Origin: Hofstenia miamia
Lineage: Eukaryota > Xenacoelomorpha > Acoela
Assembly: GCA_004352715.1 (NCBI GenBank)
Contig: SCFE01000050.1
Coordinates: 1,940,036-2,004,035 of the forward strand
DNA length: 64,000 bases
Direction: 5' to 3'
Part shown: one piece after another, positions 1 through 11,903 of the stretch
Layout: every line of letters begins with the position of its first letter
Position numbering within the stretch: the first letter of the stretch is position 1
Made by a program: the position numbers and the translations under genes
The notes under the pieces: generated by a model
Database searches by the model: none
Told to the model about the DNA's origin: nothing
What the model saw: the letters and a program-made list of their open reading frames with translations, nothing else

Positions 1-344
1 AGACTGCTTGGAAAGATGCGGTAGAGCAGAAGGAGGAGCAAGCGCGGGTGTGAAACTCGGAGCAGGATTACTGGGGAGAGATGAGACAGAACGTGAGGCA
101 GCAGCACTGTAGGAGAACATTTGGGATTGTAGTGAGGAAACATCAGAGGAAAGCTTTGTGAGGGACTCAGATAAGAATGATATGACGCCAGGGCCATCAT
201 TGGAGGACGGAGTCGAGGTAGAGAGAGAGCAGTGACCGCTTGGCGCAACAACGAAATGATGGCGTCTTTCTTCAGACCACCAACAGCGGAGGCGAACTGG
301 GTATCGCTCAAATGTTTGAGGTCGGACAGCGAAATTGGGGGCAT
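1..344 (-). pseudogene. 5' part of a retroelement-like ORF (LINE ORF1/gag type?), cut by window edge
   Basis: Reading leftward from an ATG at 344-342, the protein begins MPPISLSDLKHL and continues open for about 40 codons with much higher GC than the surroundings. Around 212-222, a short GA/TC microsatellite (gagagagag on the plus strand), the plausible reading frame changes. After the shift the product is rich in Ser, Pro and Ala, with a short heptad-like stretch (LSESLTKLSSDVSSLQSQM), and runs off the window. Ser/Pro-rich protein with a short helix resembles LINE ORF1 or gag-like proteins, but no diagnostic domain is visible. The frame change could be a real mutation or an assembly slip in the microsatellite. 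A host gene cannot be excluded. Its end lies about 2 kb from the last recognised exon of the WD40 gene, on the same strand. Confidence 0.35.
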
Positions 345-703
345 AGCTGAAATCTAATAAACTGTATAATAAACAATAAATGCTGCATCTCAAAGTAAAA
401 ACTGTAGACCTCTATATGTGCTATTGTAGGTTTAAATTTACCATTTTCAAAGCACATAAAAGTAGAAAAAATGATTAATTATAATTACGGGCTTCATTCT
501 ATTTAAATGTTATTTTAACGATTATCATAAAGTTAAAATACTTCAAAAATCACAGAGACGTGTAAAATAGCCAATTCTTTGATTTGGTTACTAAAAACGG
601 CTTGTTACATCAAAAGCTGTCCTGCGCCGGAATGAATTTTATTTTCTCATTTTTGACGATTTTAGCAGTAGGCCTTGGTTTGACTAAGTGGTCTGTTATG
701 AAT
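345..703. other. AT-rich spacer, no gene seen
   Basis: Low-complexity AT-rich sequence. I see no coding exon or repeat here other than the left target-site copy (TTATGAAT, 696-703) of the next element. Confidence 0.5.
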
Positions 704-1373
704 CAGAGGTGGAACCGGATTGAGATTTTAAAACCCGATCCGACTTGAACCTGCTTTGCTCAATCTGAACTCGACCCGACCTGAACCAGAAATAAAAATT
801 TAACCAGATTTCAACCCGATTTCAGCCCGAATTTCAAGTATTAAATTGATAAAAATTATAATTCTTTAAGTGTGTGTTAAAAACTTATTTTTTTGATGTT
901 TTGAAAAATAAATTAGTGTTTCAAAGGCTTCTATGGTGTCAGCTGCCAGTGAGGAGCATTTTTCAGTCACAGTTAGTCCACAAGAAGAAAGTCTCGCTCC
1001 GATCGACAAGGTGCCTTTTTAAAAACAAATCGAGATGAAATCTTTTATTTTAGAAGATAATTCATTCATGACAAACTGAAATACTTGCAGATTCATGATG
1101 TCTATAAATCCAAAACCCTAATTTTTATTCTTTGTTGAAATCATTCGTGCTGCTGATTATAATAGACAATTATCTTCTTACCAATATAGTCTTTTTAATC
1201 GAACTTAGTTGTTCAGTAAACAATCTAACACCAAGTTGAAATGTCATTGACATTATACACATTACAATGATCACAAAAGATTACAATATTATTATTATTA
1301 TATCTTATTAAACCATAAAAAAACACAACCCGCTTTGCTTTCAAAACCTCAACCCGACCCGACCCCACCTCTG
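704..1373. mobile_element. Non-autonomous hAT element, CCGACCCG-motif type, exact 8-bp TSD
   Basis: The element begins CAGAGGTGG and ends CCACCTCTG. It is flanked by an exact 8-bp duplication TTATGAAT (696-703 and 1374-1381), the length typical of hAT transposition. The first about 130 bp and the last about 50 bp carry repeated CCGA/CCCGACC motifs (for example 737-757, 768-782 and 1350-1366). No transposase reading frame is visible in the 670 bp, so it would depend on a partner in trans. It lies between the retroelement-like ORF and the last seen exon of the WD40 gene. Confidence 0.92.
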
Positions 1374-1714
1374 TTATGAATAGTGTTCAAACTACAAATT
1401 AATTATATAAAGGTTGCAAATTTCTTAAGAAATTAACAACTAAAAAATTACAACACGAAACCATTATTTTTTGATTTGCAATGCAATTAATAGTGGCATA
1501 TAGTAAAAATGCACATTGTTTTCGCTGTGGACAGCAAGACTAAAAATTTTATCAAAAGGCAGAAACTAACAATAACGACATGCTGTGACAGCAATAGATG
1601 CATCCATCAAAACTGCAATTGCTTTTTAATAGCCAAAGTAGATTTTTAAGAATTAGTGAATAAAATAAATACAAAACGTTAATATTTAAAGAAAAAAAGC
1701 TTATATATATAAAC

Positions 1715-2073
1715 CAGGACGGAACAGATCAACCCAACCCGCGGGTCTGATTAACAATTAGATAGGTCGGGTTGTGGGTCATTCTTAGATGGGCCATGTT
1801 CGGTCAGGGGTAAATTAGAATCGTTAAGGTGGAAGAACACTAACAAATGTAAGGAACCATTTTGAAGTCAAACATTTCTATCTTTGAAGTTCACAAAGAT
1901 TTTAATTTTGTTTTTGTACATTTCTATTGATTTTATATCGTTTTTATTGATACTTTCATGTTAAAACACATTTTGTATCATACTAGTAAGCTTTCTTTGA
2001 TCAGGGCGGGTTGTGGATCAATGTTAGAGAGATAGGATAGCGGGTCAAAAACAGTGATCTGTTTCCCATTCTG
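1715..2073. mobile_element. Short non-autonomous hAT element (359 bp), decayed TSD
   Basis: Imperfect terminal inverted repeats: the left end starts CAGGACGGAACAGATCA and the right end reads, inverted, CAGAATGGGAAACAGATCA. Both subterminal regions contain ACCCGC/GCGGGT and CGGGTTGTGG motifs. The flanking octamers ATATAAAC and GTGTAAGC differ only by three A/G transitions, as expected for an old duplication. No coding capacity. Confidence 0.75.
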
Positions 2074-2333
2074 GTGTAAGCTATATAATATTTTGACATC
2101 CATTCGTTTTATTCCCACATTTGTTTTAAATATTACTAAATTATAGGGATTTTTTAGATGAAACTAAACTAAAAAATTTGCATGTTTATCTATTTTTTAT
2201 TGCAATCTCAGTGAAATTCATCTTTTCAAACAATACAATTCAATGCTATAGTAAATATTTCCAATATATACAAATTAGTTGCTTATGATTTCTACAAAAT
2301 CTCTATCATTATCAATAAAAATTTCCAACCAAC

Positions 2334-2402
2334 CTTTGAACACGACACAATCCACTGTTGATCCTGACTAAATGAAGCATCGTTCACCCAATCCGTATGA
2401 CC
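2334..2402 (-). CDS. WDR88: WDR88-like exon 8, start of WD40 blade 7
   Basis: Encodes 23 residues, GHTDWVNDASFSQDQQW followed by IVSCSK, then donor GTTGGT. The blade needs a further exon of the D-x-T-V-x-x-W type, which I could not find in the remaining sequence to the left. Confidence 0.85.
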
Positions 2403-3291
2403 CTAAACATGAAAATACTTCAAATTTAGATCAGCATTTTAATAATAAAAATAATAATGAATGACCTTATTTAGCCGCTGAAGGCATACAACACTACAAA
2501 AAGAATAAAAACAAGTCAAGTTTAACGACAGAGAGGACAGTCACAGGAGATGAAATAGGAGCAGATGGAAGAGTAGGCGAAGTTGAAGAAGGGCTCAGCA
2601 AACAGAAAAGACATCAAAGATTTCTTGAAGCTCGGCGGCGGGGAAAAAATCAATGGATTTTGGAGGCTTGAGAGTCAATTTTGATTAATTGCTCATGGAT
2701 TATTACTGCAAAAGTTTGAAATGATGGAATTCGGAAGTGTTTATATTCATAATAAAGGTCAACAACCAAATACGAAGAAATTGAATTGTTCAAGAAGAAA
2801 TCTATTTTTATAAAGAGTACTTTTTGTTTAGAATAATAATTATATTTAAAAAATAATAATTCTAGACGGATTCGTTCTGTGCTAGGTATATTTCGAAATA
2901 GGTGTACAAAGCTGAAACGTAAACCTGCCGATTTCTTTTAGTACAGAGCTGACAGATATTTATATATTGAAATATTTTTTTTAAATGTAGATTCCCCTGA
3001 AGCCTCATTTCGTGACCTTTACCTATCATTAACAATTTTGACTAACAGAATTTCATTTTATAAAATGTATAGAAATTAGCCAAGGGAACCTATTACATCT
3101 TCTAATAGAGAGCAAACTCTATTCAAACAAAGGCGAAAAAGTATAAATAAACCTCATGTAATATTGTTAGTAATTTAAAGATAATTTGGAAAGTAATTCA
3201 AAAAATATTACATGGTATTGATTATAAAACAAAGTGAAAAACTATTTAACGATACTTATGATTTAAAGGTCTCGGAATTCAATGAACACAC
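2403..3291. other. WDR88-like intron 7, no recognised element
   Basis: AT-rich intron. A patch at about 2520-2650 is purine-rich (gaggaca, gaagaagg, ggcggcgggg) and stands out from the background, but gives no convincing exon or repeat. Confidence 0.4.
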
Positions 3292-3445
3292 CTTAAGCAC
3301 AAGTTTCTGAGTACATTTAATGGCATCCCAGATTGCAACTGTGGTATCGTAAGATGAACTGACTATCATATTGTCTTGTGGGCTGAAACTACATGAACTG
3401 ACACTTCCATCATGACCTTTGTCCAGAAAAATTGGTCCTTCCTTC
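3292..3445 (-). CDS. WDR88: WDR88-like exon 7, WD40 blade 6
   Basis: Encodes (R)KEGPIFLDKGHDGSVSSC, then SSSYDTTVAIWD and ends KLVLK. This segment resembles the GHEGSVSSC...DRTVAIWD blade of vertebrate WDR88. Acceptor TTTTAG, donor GTGTGT, ending in phase 0. Confidence 0.88.
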
Positions 3446-4222
3446 CTAAAATATTGAGTTTAACTGAGCAAAAATTCTTTTTTGAAGCCCATCATTAGTG
3501 ATGATAAATTATGCTATTAGCATAAAATCATAAATAAAGGCAATATAGAATAATTTATTCTGCACTAAAATAAAGCACAAATAGTGGCGATAGCGCATAA
3601 TTATAAAAAGGAACACAAGCAGATTGCAACAAAGCATGCTTTGGCAAGAACTCCTAGACTTAAATATTTTGCAACGCAATTGCATACTGCATGAATTTTC
3701 AATAAATACTAAAGGCTCCACGAAAAAGTTTTTAGCCGCTATATAGCACAAATAATTTTATGACAATATTTAAAGATCATTTGCAGTAATCCTTAAAATA
3801 ACATGACAACATTCTTTTATTTAATTCTAGTTGAACATATCAGACAAAAATTCAATTCATAATCATTGTATAAATATCCGAATGGTTTTGCGGCAGAATC
3901 CAAAAATAATGTTCATAACTACTAAACAGAAAGGCTAAGTTGAAAAAAAGAATCACAATATTTATCATGTAACGGTGCAAAATTCACGTATATTTTAGCA
4001 ATCTAACGCAAAGGAAGTAAAATGTGATTTTATGTTAAAATGAATTTAGTGATGTAGGACATACGCAAACGTGATTCTCAGAGCATACGCTGGAATTGTA
4101 AAAATTTGTGTTAATTAACCAATATAAGTATTTTATTCTGGATATATTTAATTTACATACAATTTCGGTATTTTCTTGTAGTCTTTCAGCCTATTGTTCA
4201 TAGATAGCTCAACAGTATTACG

Positions 4223-5595
4223 CAGAGTTGGAATTGGGCTGATTTTTTTTGGGCCCAAGCCAGGCCCTTCCTGGCCCAAATTATTTTTTTTACACCGAAT
4301 GATAGTGTCTTTTGCCTCATAGAGGCACATAAGCACTCCACTGTGAATTTGATAGGACAATTATTCATAATGTGTTGATCAATATGTGCATAGGTGCATA
4401 TTCGCTTTAGTCCGTCATTGCATTCTTAATCTTAATACAGTAAACGTGTCATACAGGGCCGTAGGCCTAGAGCAGACGTGAGCACTTCTTCTAAATGATT
4501 GCATTTGGCTATCAAATAACATTGAATGTGCATTTTCACAAATGTTACCAATGAAGACAAAAATTGTTTTAAATTTGTGCATTGATTAAACTTAAATTGC
4601 TCAGAGATTTTTTTAACTTTTTTAATCTTTTGCTTAGACTTTTATGGCAAACATATAAAAATGTTGCTTTTATAGTATTGTAATGTTAAATGAGATAATG
4701 GCGATTGTTGGCATAACTGACAACTATCTTTGAACATGCTTCATCTCCCCCACTTCATTATTAACTGGGCATGACAAAACTTAACTGCCAATTTTGCACT
4801 GAAATCGATTACTACAATTAGCCGTTTGCATGAAAACAAAACTTAAGAAAAGGGAACCAACACAAGAGCATTTATATTTTGCTACTTTTTTACTCAAACA
4901 TTCCATAAAAATCAATTCTATATTAAGATGAAATTTGTATTTATTTTAAATTTGTATATGCATTTTTACACGTTCTGCAAAACTACGGGAATTTCACTAA
5001 AAAATTTTGACAGGCTTTTACACGAATTTCATTTAAAATGTTGTTAATTTCTTTTACTACAACAATTTTTGTAATGTTTCACGGAAAAAAATGTTAGGAT
5101 TTAGTCACTGTAATAATAATACTATTTTTTAAAGCAAGCCTCCTACTGATTACTATGCCCTACGGCCAAGATATCGTATATATATCACGTTTCATAAGTT
5201 TTTCCTACCGCCAACACTAATTTAGTAACATATGTATTGCCACAACAAATTTCTCCAGGATTGTAATCTTGCTTTTTATCGCTTAGGGAACACATCACTT
5301 CTTATAAATTCAATTACTAAAGTTATCTGCCAACCTACATCAACTTACATCAGCACAAACATAAAGTACGTGGAATTTTCACAAACGCTCTTTGCTTGTA
5401 GCAGATAAAATTTAGATGTTAGAAATATTGAACCAGCCAACAATGCAGGACTGGTTAAACTTAAAGAGAATGTTTTTTGTCATTTGCAAAGTTTAAGTTT
5501 TCAAGTGAATTTTTTCTTGTATTTCATATAAAATTAAAGTATTAGGCCCCAGCCCGGCACGACCCAACTTTGGGCCCAACCCAATTCCAACTCTG
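4223..5595. mobile_element. hAT element, GGGCCCAA-motif type (1.37 kb), near-exact TSD, host of a nested insertion
   Basis: Begins CAGAGTTGGAATTGGGCTG and ends ACCCAATTCCAACTCTG, an almost perfect inverted repeat. The flanking octamers GTATTACG (4215-4222) and GTATTACT (5596-5603) match at 7 of 8. Subterminal regions repeat GGGCCCAA and GGCCC motifs (4251-4279 and 5545-5582). No intact coding frame. A second element (4454-5170) appears nested inside, so the element without it is about 650 bp. It lies in an intron of the WDR88-like gene. Confidence 0.9.
4454..5170. mobile_element. Nested hAT-like element with CAGGGCCGTAGGCC end
   Basis: The left end reads CAGGGCCGTAGGCC and the right end, inverted, CTTGGCCGTAGGGC. 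The flanking octamers GTGTCATA and ATATCGTA differ only by three transitions. The ends differ from those of the surrounding element, supporting a separate insertion into it. No coding frame. Confidence 0.6.
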
Positions 5596-6197
5596 GTATT
5601 ACTATTACCCTAATGTCATCATTTAAATAGATTTTTCTCCAAACAGAGATAATTTGGTTGAGAAATGATTAAACCCAAGTGACAAAAAATATTTATGATA
5701 AATATAATGAAAGTGCAACGCAAAGCATTGATTCATATTTGAAAATGGATGTACTATGTTAGTCAAGATGCTATGGTACTAATAAACCACTTGGTCATCA
5801 TATGTGGATCACATTAAGATATGCATTCGTGCAACAAGATGTAAATGCGATAAACGATTTCAAGGTGATTTATCCTAATCTCTAAAATTAAACTTTATAT
5901 TAAGTCCTTAACAACTAATCCATTTTCAATATGCATGTGATTGCGAAATATGTTGTTTATATTTAATGACTTATACCTCAATAAGTACATAGAATTTGTG
6001 AAAAGTTGAATGGTGAGGTAGTATTACCATTTCAAGTGTTGTGTAAAAGTTATCATAATTTGTAGCTTTAAATATTGAGCTTGAAGTCCATAACTATTGA
6101 GGATCTAATAAAGATTAAACTTGATCAGGATCCTACCATACCTCTGAAATGTATGAAATAGCAGGAAGAAAAGGGGTGATGGGAGGGATGCTTACAT

Positions 6198-6687
6198 TAG
6201 AGATGAGCGCGGTACAGGTCTTTTAAAATTATTGCCACCGCAGAGAAAAAAACTTCAACGCTAACCACCGCAATATCCGTTTTTTACCGCAATAAATGAA
6301 CTTTCACGAGGTATACCGCAACAATGACAATTTTTATTTTCGTAAGAAAATATTTATATTTCTGAATTATTTTTTAAGATTATGGATCATTCGTAGAAAA
6401 GTAAAATAACTTCTTAAGTATTTTGTGATTTCATTCAATTTTATTAGGGTAGTATCAAATTTTCAATGAAATATGTAAAAACTACTTTTAATATATTGTA
6501 TGTGAAATCTCTTAGTTTTGCTTCAGAAACAGTTTTTGAGAAATGCTTAAAATACTTAGAGGCAAAACACGTTATCTGTATAAAATTTATGCCCCCGCAA
6601 GTTGATTTAATTCTACCGCTAACCACCCCAAATGTGTAAATCGCTAACGCGTTATAACGCACGGCGCTATTACCGCACCCATCTCTA
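6198..6687. mobile_element. hAT-like element with TAGAGATG ends and GCGGTA motifs
   Basis: Left end TAGAGATGAGCGCGGTA, right end inverted TAGAGATGGGTGCGGTA. Subterminal ACCGC/GCGGT motifs recur (6236-6302 and 6614-6677). The flanking octamers GCTTACAT and GTTTATAC differ only by three transitions. 490 bp, non-coding, inside an intron of the WDR88-like gene. Confidence 0.72.
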
Positions 6688-6975
6688 GTTTATACGTAAA
6701 CCGCACTTACATTTATACAAAAATGAACTCATTAAATTCATAATGTTAATAAACAATTAAATTTAATAAAACAAAAAATAAACACGAAGAGGTTACATAG
6801 ATTATAAAAAACATAAATGCTTGCCACTAGCTAGCCGAATGAAATTGTCAAAAAACGACTTCATCGCTTAAGTTTACTTTTACCAATAAAATGTTAAATA
6901 TGATGATTTTAATGTAATGAAAACGTAATCTACTAATACTGCCATTTTAGCAAATATTTAAAAAATAAAAATCAC

Positions 6976-7089
6976 CTGTATTCTCCAGTGGCCACATCCC
7001 AAATACATATGCGTTTGTCCCAAGAGCCAGTGACAAGTTTTCTATCATCGTATGTGAATGCAGCATGTGAAACGACATTTGAATGCCCT
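6976..7089 (-). CDS. WDR88: WDR88-like exon 6, WD40 blade 5
   Basis: Encodes (R)GHSNVVSHAAFTYDDRK, LVTGSWDKRICIWD and VATGEY. The first base A completes CGA with either alternative exon 5. Ends AG|GTGATT in phase 2. A 4.6-kb intron holding several repeats separates it from exon 5B. Confidence 0.88.
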
Positions 7090-7479
7090 CTAAAGAACTA
7101 CCTCATGCCTGAATACAGCATTTATATATGCAACAGACCTTCTTTGAATAATGAAAGTTTAAAATAGCATCCAATACTAACAAAAGCATACAGGATCTCG
7201 TTTTCAAAATTCTGATGCAATTCATTTTATTATTTCTCTTGATGGTTTTAGTAATATGAGGCTGAATTGATCATTGTAAATCTACTTGATATAATAAAGG
7301 TATTAAGTAATAAGTCAAATGTACGCTAGCTAAGAATGGTGCTTTGAAATATAATGATAACTAAAACTTAAAGAGGATTTGAAGGGCAAATACAGGATTT
7401 GTGCATACAGTGTAAACAGAATTAGTCTCTGAAACTAGACACTCACAAGCGTAAATTTCGAATATGCTGGTATTTGGGT

Positions 7480-8173
7480 CAGTGGCGTCGTAGCCACAAA
7501 ATTTTGTTGGGATATGTTTTGAAAAACGCAATTGGAAATACCACAATCACTGTATGCTCAAGTATATTGCTAATGCCTATACTGATACTGGAGTAATTCT
7601 ACTCTATCTTTACCTACTCTAAGCAAGCTAATCATTCCGGGAGTACAAATCATTGCAAATTAATAAACGTCATTACCAGATGGTTCTATTTATACCAGTT
7701 TCATCAACAAAATTACCCCAGTATTAAAAGCCTAGAGTTATCAATTTTACTATAGCGCAACAGTGCGTGCAGATTAACTTAAATGCAGTGAATGCAATAT
7801 AATTTAAAACAATGTGTTGAGAAATAAAATTCTAATTTTATTATAAGTTTCGAACGCACTCAACTTTGATCTAGCAAACTGAAAAATTAAAAAAACTTGC
7901 AAGAATACTAAAATTGAGCAACTTGACATTAACTTACATGCATGTGGGCCGAAATTTTCGCCCCATGTTCATGTCTGGTATAGAAGGGGGGGGGGGGGGG
8001 GNNNNNNNNNACTGAAAAATTAAAAAAACTTGCAAGAATACTAAAATTGAGCAACTTGACATTAACTTACATGCATGTGGGCCGAAATTTTCGCCCCATG
8101 TTCATGTCTGGTATAGAAGGGGGGGGGGAGGGGTTGGTCCGCCTACCCCATACCCCTCTTGGCTACGCCAATG
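7480..8173. mobile_element. hAT element with CAGTGGCGT ends, containing an assembly gap
   Basis: Left end CAGTGGCGTCGTAGCCA, right end inverted CATTGGCGTAGCCAAGAG. Target-site copies ATTTGGGT (7472-7479) and ATTTGGAT (8174-8181) match at 7 of 8. The interior contains a poly-G run and a short N-run with a duplicated flank (see 7878-8127), so its true length is shorter than drawn. Confidence 0.85.
7878..8127 (+). repeat. Duplicated segment either side of a 9-N gap (assembly seam)
   Basis: About 120 bases starting actgaaaaatt at 7878 reappear from 8011, immediately after a poly-G tract and nine N's (8002-8010). Near-identity and adjacency to the gap point to failed closure at the poly-G run rather than a biological tandem duplication. 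Confidence 0.85.
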
Positions 8174-8181
8174 ATTTGGAT

Positions 8182-9123
8182 GGGAAAAGGAATTTAACAG
8201 CTTTACAGATTGGAATATCAAAATCCCAGAAATGGAAGTTGTTCCAATTAGTTTCAGGATTTGGTAATCTTCAGAAAACATAGAGGAATGATTTTAGATA
8301 GTCAGCATAACGTATATCTGAACACTCACTCGTTTAAGTCAAGCTCAGAGTTTCCGAATGATCGAATCGAAACACAGTGCGTTAGAAATGCAATGAAAAT
8401 TATTATTACTATACAACTACATAATATGTATATTATACACATCTTGCACAAATTAATTTTTTGAATTGCATTGACAAGGATCAAATTATAGATATTTGAA
8501 AATAGCTTAATGCATCACTGTTTTAGTAAAACACTAATTGATAAGTAACTTATTTCAAAATCGCTATCAAATTACCTTTTAAGTACAAACCAAGAACTTG
8601 CCATAGAACAATGCAAAATAAATATATTGCAGTACAAATTTGTTATGAATATAATATTGTAATATATTGCAATGTTTTGATTTAATGACAACTACCTATT
8701 TTGACCAGAGAAAATGACTCTTGTTGTTTCAAGTAATAATTGCGAACTATGCCAAATTATGTTTGACATTTCTTAGAAATTTGCAAGTCCTATTTTAGCT
8801 GGGGTCAGCTAATCAAAATCGTTGTACGTGTGGCTGAGCCTGGAAATCGAAGTTTAGCGATATATGCATTATGCATCGATTTTCTATGCTAAGGTTCACT
8901 TGTGCCTACTTAAGACATTTTACATCGGCAGAATATTGTGTCAATGAACTGCAGAAATGCAGTCGAAAAATACTTATATTATTTTTGGGCGTACAAAATA
9001 AAATCAATGTTCGAATTTTTATTGATTATTGGGAAATAAAGCTAATCTGATCATTTCCTCATAAACATTATGAATACAATTCGTCTTCACGGATTTTCCT
9101 GTATATTCATGGACTTCTATGAT
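8182..9123. other. Intron sequence, nothing recognised
   Basis: AT-rich intron of the WDR88-like gene. Short open frames on either strand have no domain signature. Confidence 0.4.
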
Positions 9124-9131
9124 GTAGAGCA

Positions 9132-9490
9132 CAGAGATGGACATGGGCCGAATTTTTTAGGCCCGGCCCATCAACTATTATTTCAAGCCCGCTTTCGGAC
9201 CATATTGGCATTTTTGTAGCCCGTTTTCGGCCCGTCAAAATTTATTGATCTATTTTAAATATTAATTTTTGGCTGTAGCACTAAGTCCAATTTGACTACA
9301 GTCTCTTTCTGACTGAGCAGAAGTTGCTTGGGTGGAATATATCTTCAATGCAGTGTTACACAAAGTTGGATAGGTGCTTCTATTGAGACTTCAAAAATGT
9401 ATATTTACAAGCTTGTTACAATTAAATCTATTCGATCCGTTTTTTGTCTGTAACTTTCTAAATCTTGGGTCAGGCCCGTATCCATATCTG
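9132..9490. mobile_element. Short hAT element (359 bp), GGGCCGAA/GGCCCG-motif type, exact TSD
   Basis: Left end CAGAGATGGACATGGGCCG, right end inverted CAGATATGGATACGGGCC. Exact 8-bp duplication GTAGAGCA (9124-9131 and 9491-9498). The first about 100 bp repeats GGCCCG and CCCGTTTTCGG motifs. Non-coding; inside the large intron 5 of the WDR88-like gene. Confidence 0.93.
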
Positions 9491-9498
9491 GTAGAGCA

Positions 9499-11055
9499 TA
9501 TCGCTAAGTTCCTAATAAATATTGCAGTAAACTGTTTTTATGCCAAAAATATTATTAATGAAATTATTTTGCTTATTTCCTTAAAATGAAAAATACAAAC
9601 TAAGCACATATTTTTTTAAAAACAGGTTCCAATAACATTGCAATATTATTATATTGAAGTTCTGCCGCAATAAATCTATTGCAATATATTGTATTAGCAA
9701 TATACTATTGAAAAGTACTGACACAAATATCTCATGTTAGTTTGAAATGTTAATTATATCAAGTGAATTTAACAATCATAAATTTAACCTCATATCACTA
9801 TGTTTATAAAACGAAATAATGGTTGACAACGTGTGCAAACACTGCCTTTCACTTTTGAAGTGACCAATTCCAAAGGCTTATACAACTCAATCCGTAAATT
9901 AAATTCTATTAAAAAAACTCAAAATATCCTAAAATTGTATGATGCATTTTAACGTGCGTTGTTCAGGTATAAAAACATTTAACATTATGCACAAAAATGA
10001 AATTGCATCTTTCGTATGACGTAAACTTTCAATTTGCAAGAGATGATAATAGAAATTAAGAGCGTAGTATACCATTAATGAACATACAAAAGGCATAAAT
10101 TTAAAATAAAGAGATTATTCTATAAGTAGTTAAGAAACACAACACAATAATGTAGAAAATATTTGGAATCCCATGCATACACTAAACAATACCTTACTTA
10201 ACAAAACTTCAAAGTAAAATGTATTTACGAAAAATTGTATTGAAAAACGTATTGCATCTTTACAGAACGATTTTAGGTATCAAGATAGGCTTTAACCTCA
10301 TTGGTCATTATGGAGGTATAGCAATAGTATTTTGATATGTACTGGGTAGTAATGTTCTGGTAAAAAATTCTGATTGACTTCCATCACCTAGGAAAGGTAC
10401 AAGATTTCATTCACAAAAGCCAGAAGACAATCAAAAATAAAATTTAGCATAGCGAATACGAATTTTAATTTTTAAAACTTTGCAAAGAAAATGGCGGATA
10501 CAGAAAAAATTCTTAGAGGAAGTCCAATAAAATGCTAAGTGCATAATATGTTATTCGGGAAGGTACAAAGTATTAAATTTTCAATTTTAAGATTCATCAC
10601 TATGCACCACCATCTACTTCAAAAATGGAAATATAGAATTTGTGCAATTTTTCAAGACTCAGCACATTTTTTTTCGAATGTCAAATTACACTTTAATAAT
10701 AGCATGTAGTGATTTTAGGATATTTTTTGCATTATGCACTACAAAACATACCAATTTCTAGTGCATTTTCAATGGCATAAGAATAAGTAAATTACAAAAT
10801 TTTCACCTAGTGGTATGAATGTGTGCTTAGTAGCAAATTCAATCAATACGGTTAAATATGTCGATAAAATTCAAGAAAATCACTCAATTAAAAAATGTAA
10901 AGCTCTTGCTAAAATCTAAAATTAAAAAAAAATGTGCTGAGTTTTGATATGACACACAAAAAACCAGATCTTTAAAAAACTTATAAAACACTTCCTTTCA
11001 CCCCATTTGACGGTACTAAGGAATTTTCGTTTGCAAATTTTTATTGTACAATTTT
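9499..11055. other. Intron sequence, nothing recognised
   Basis: AT-rich intron of the WDR88-like gene. I see no exon, RNA gene or clear repeat boundary. Confidence 0.4.
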
Positions 11056-11075
11056 AATGAAATTTTCTTATTTTA

Positions 11076-11110
11076 AAGGAGGCCAGGCCCCCTCTCTGTA
11101 TCCGCCCCTG
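11076..11110. mobile_element. Unpaired hAT-type terminus (ends CCGCCCCTG)
   Basis: The stretch ending TCTGTATCCGCCCCTG has the form of a hAT right end (inverted CAGGGGCGGATACAGA). I could not find its left partner upstream, so the element is truncated, very diverged, or the match is fortuitous. Confidence 0.35.
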
Positions 11111-11693
11111 CTTCTCTTCAACAAAAATTTAGTCATCGGACTTCAGATGCCGTCTTACAAAAGGATAGTGTTTTGCATTCTTGTGTATGTCTCACGATTG
11201 AGAAAACTAATACGAACGAAAATTTACGAAACGTCTCACGAGTAGTCAAGAAAATTGTTGTTACAGAAAATCAAAGGAATTCTGTGGTTTATCTAACAAT
11301 AATTGACGATTATTTACGCTAATACAGAAGGGGATTCAGATTTCATAAAAAGTAATCATGTGACGCGAAAATGTCCTGTACACAAATACAGATAGTTCTC
11401 TTGTTTACTGACATCGAAATAAACAGCAAAATTGCCCTGAATGCAGAAAAAGTAATCGTGAGACGCCAGCTTTAGATCAGAAATCATATTTCGTAGAAAT
11501 CATTATTTATATAAATTTATGGACATAACCAATTTTAAAAATGTATAAAGCGAAATGTATTATGTGCCAAGGAATAAACAATTGGAATTAAATTTTGCAT
11601 CAATAAAAAATGGCTAACTTGTTTTTATTCTCAGTGAACCAGATTAATAACATAGTAATATAAAACAAAAATACATGCTTACAACAGTTTTAC

Positions 11694-11820
11694 CGAAAAT
11701 GGATCGTGTTTTCATAAAAAGACATATCCAAAACTTTAGTGATACCATCAAACGAAGTGCTGGCTATTTTCTCAGCACACCTTTGAAATGCTAGTGAGGT
11801 AATTGAACTCCCATGCATAC
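11694..11820 (-). CDS. WDR88: WDR88-like exon 5B, alternative WD40 blade 4
   Basis: 127 nt, the duplicate partner of exon 5A. It begins GT (G+GT, Gly), encodes MHGSSITSLAFQRCAEKI, then ASTSFDGITKVLD, and ends HFR with CG|GTAAAA. Its acceptor is TTTTCTAG. Splicing directly after exon 5A would hit a stop within about 16 codons, so I read it as mutually exclusive with 5A rather than as an additional blade. No disabling change is seen, which argues that it is used. Confidence 0.8.
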
Positions 11821-11903
11821 CTAGAAAATCAGCAACTAGAAATGATCACACAAGTTCACTTATAAACAAAGCACCACACTCAAAATTCACACCATGCATC
11901 TAC

